From: an uncultured bacterium
GTDB lineage: Bacteria > Cyanobacteriota > Vampirovibrionia > Gastranaerophilales > Gastranaerophilaceae
Reading direction: 5' to 3'
NCBI GenBank assembly: GCA_947365485.1
Contig: CANAXK010000109.1
Location: 1-5,715 of the forward strand
Length of the DNA stretch: 5,715 bases
The position numbers were made by a program, and so were the translations under genes. Positions 5,678 through 5,715 of this stretch are shown one piece after another. Within the stretch, counting starts at the first letter, position 1. Each line of letters starts with the position of its first letter. The notes below the pieces were generated by a model, which made no database searches, was not told the DNA's origin, and was given only the letters and a program-made list of their open reading frames with translations.

Positions 5678-5715
5678 AATTTACCCCTCTCCCCTAAAGT
5701 TTTTCCCCCATTGTG
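5667..5715. other. Intergenic tail with pyrimidine tracts
   Basis: The last 49 bases hold no gene. They contain CCCCTCTCCCCT (5684-5695) and TTTTTCCCCC (5700-5709). The first tract matches CCCTTCTCCCCT (3451-3462) in the spacer before kdsA at 11 of 12 bases. A matching GGGGAGAGGGG arm that would make a terminator hairpin is not present before the window ends. Confidence 0.5.

Noticed and set aside
1..5715. CRISPR array, insertion sequence or phage genes
   Set aside because: No regularly spaced repeats, transposase motifs, terminal inverted repeats or phage proteins are visible.

Overview
The window carries one partial and five complete protein-coding genes. It looks like a chromosomal piece of a Gram-negative-type bacterium of moderately low GC. 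The best guess is an uncultured gut member of the Gastranaerophilales (Vampirovibrionia/'Melainabacteria', Cyanobacteriota). That guess rests on the style of two unrecognised proteins: an N-terminus reading MNITPVNN..SFNGY and another reading MGMAASQARYLALTARK. I recall both styles from that group, but I could not search for them. The 3-deoxy-8-phosphooctulonate synthase gene implies an outer membrane with Kdo-containing LPS. The orphan 2-hydroxyacyl-CoA dehydratase activase points to an anaerobe.

Left side, minus strand: positions 1-87 hold the first 29 codons of a GH38 alpha-mannosidase. It has a promoter-like sequence so close to the ATG that the mRNA may be leaderless. Upstream of it, also on the minus strand, lies an unrecognised 234-residue helical protein (130-834). 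A 154-bp divergent intergenic region separates that gene from a rightward gene (989-2296). The rightward gene encodes a 435-residue protein with a helical N-terminus, a polar beta-rich middle and a C-terminal coiled coil.

Middle: a terminator-like region built from two imperfect direct repeats (2324-2371) is followed at once by an extended -10 promoter. That promoter serves a stand-alone [4Fe-4S] ATPase activase of the BadF/BadG/HgdC family (2413-3417). No dehydratase subunit gene is next to it.

Right side: a GC-rich (about 59%), hairpin-rich 165-bp spacer precedes kdsA, which is of the metal-dependent type. kdsA overlaps aroA (class II EPSP synthase) by an ATGA junction. The two enzymes start Kdo synthesis and complete the penultimate shikimate-pathway step respectively. 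Both consume phosphoenolpyruvate, so their coupling puts envelope and aromatic biosynthesis under one transcript.

No tRNA, rRNA, CRISPR array or transposase was seen. The most unusual material is the pair of unrecognised divergent proteins, the orphan activase with a Cys-rich tail, and the structured spacer ahead of kdsA.
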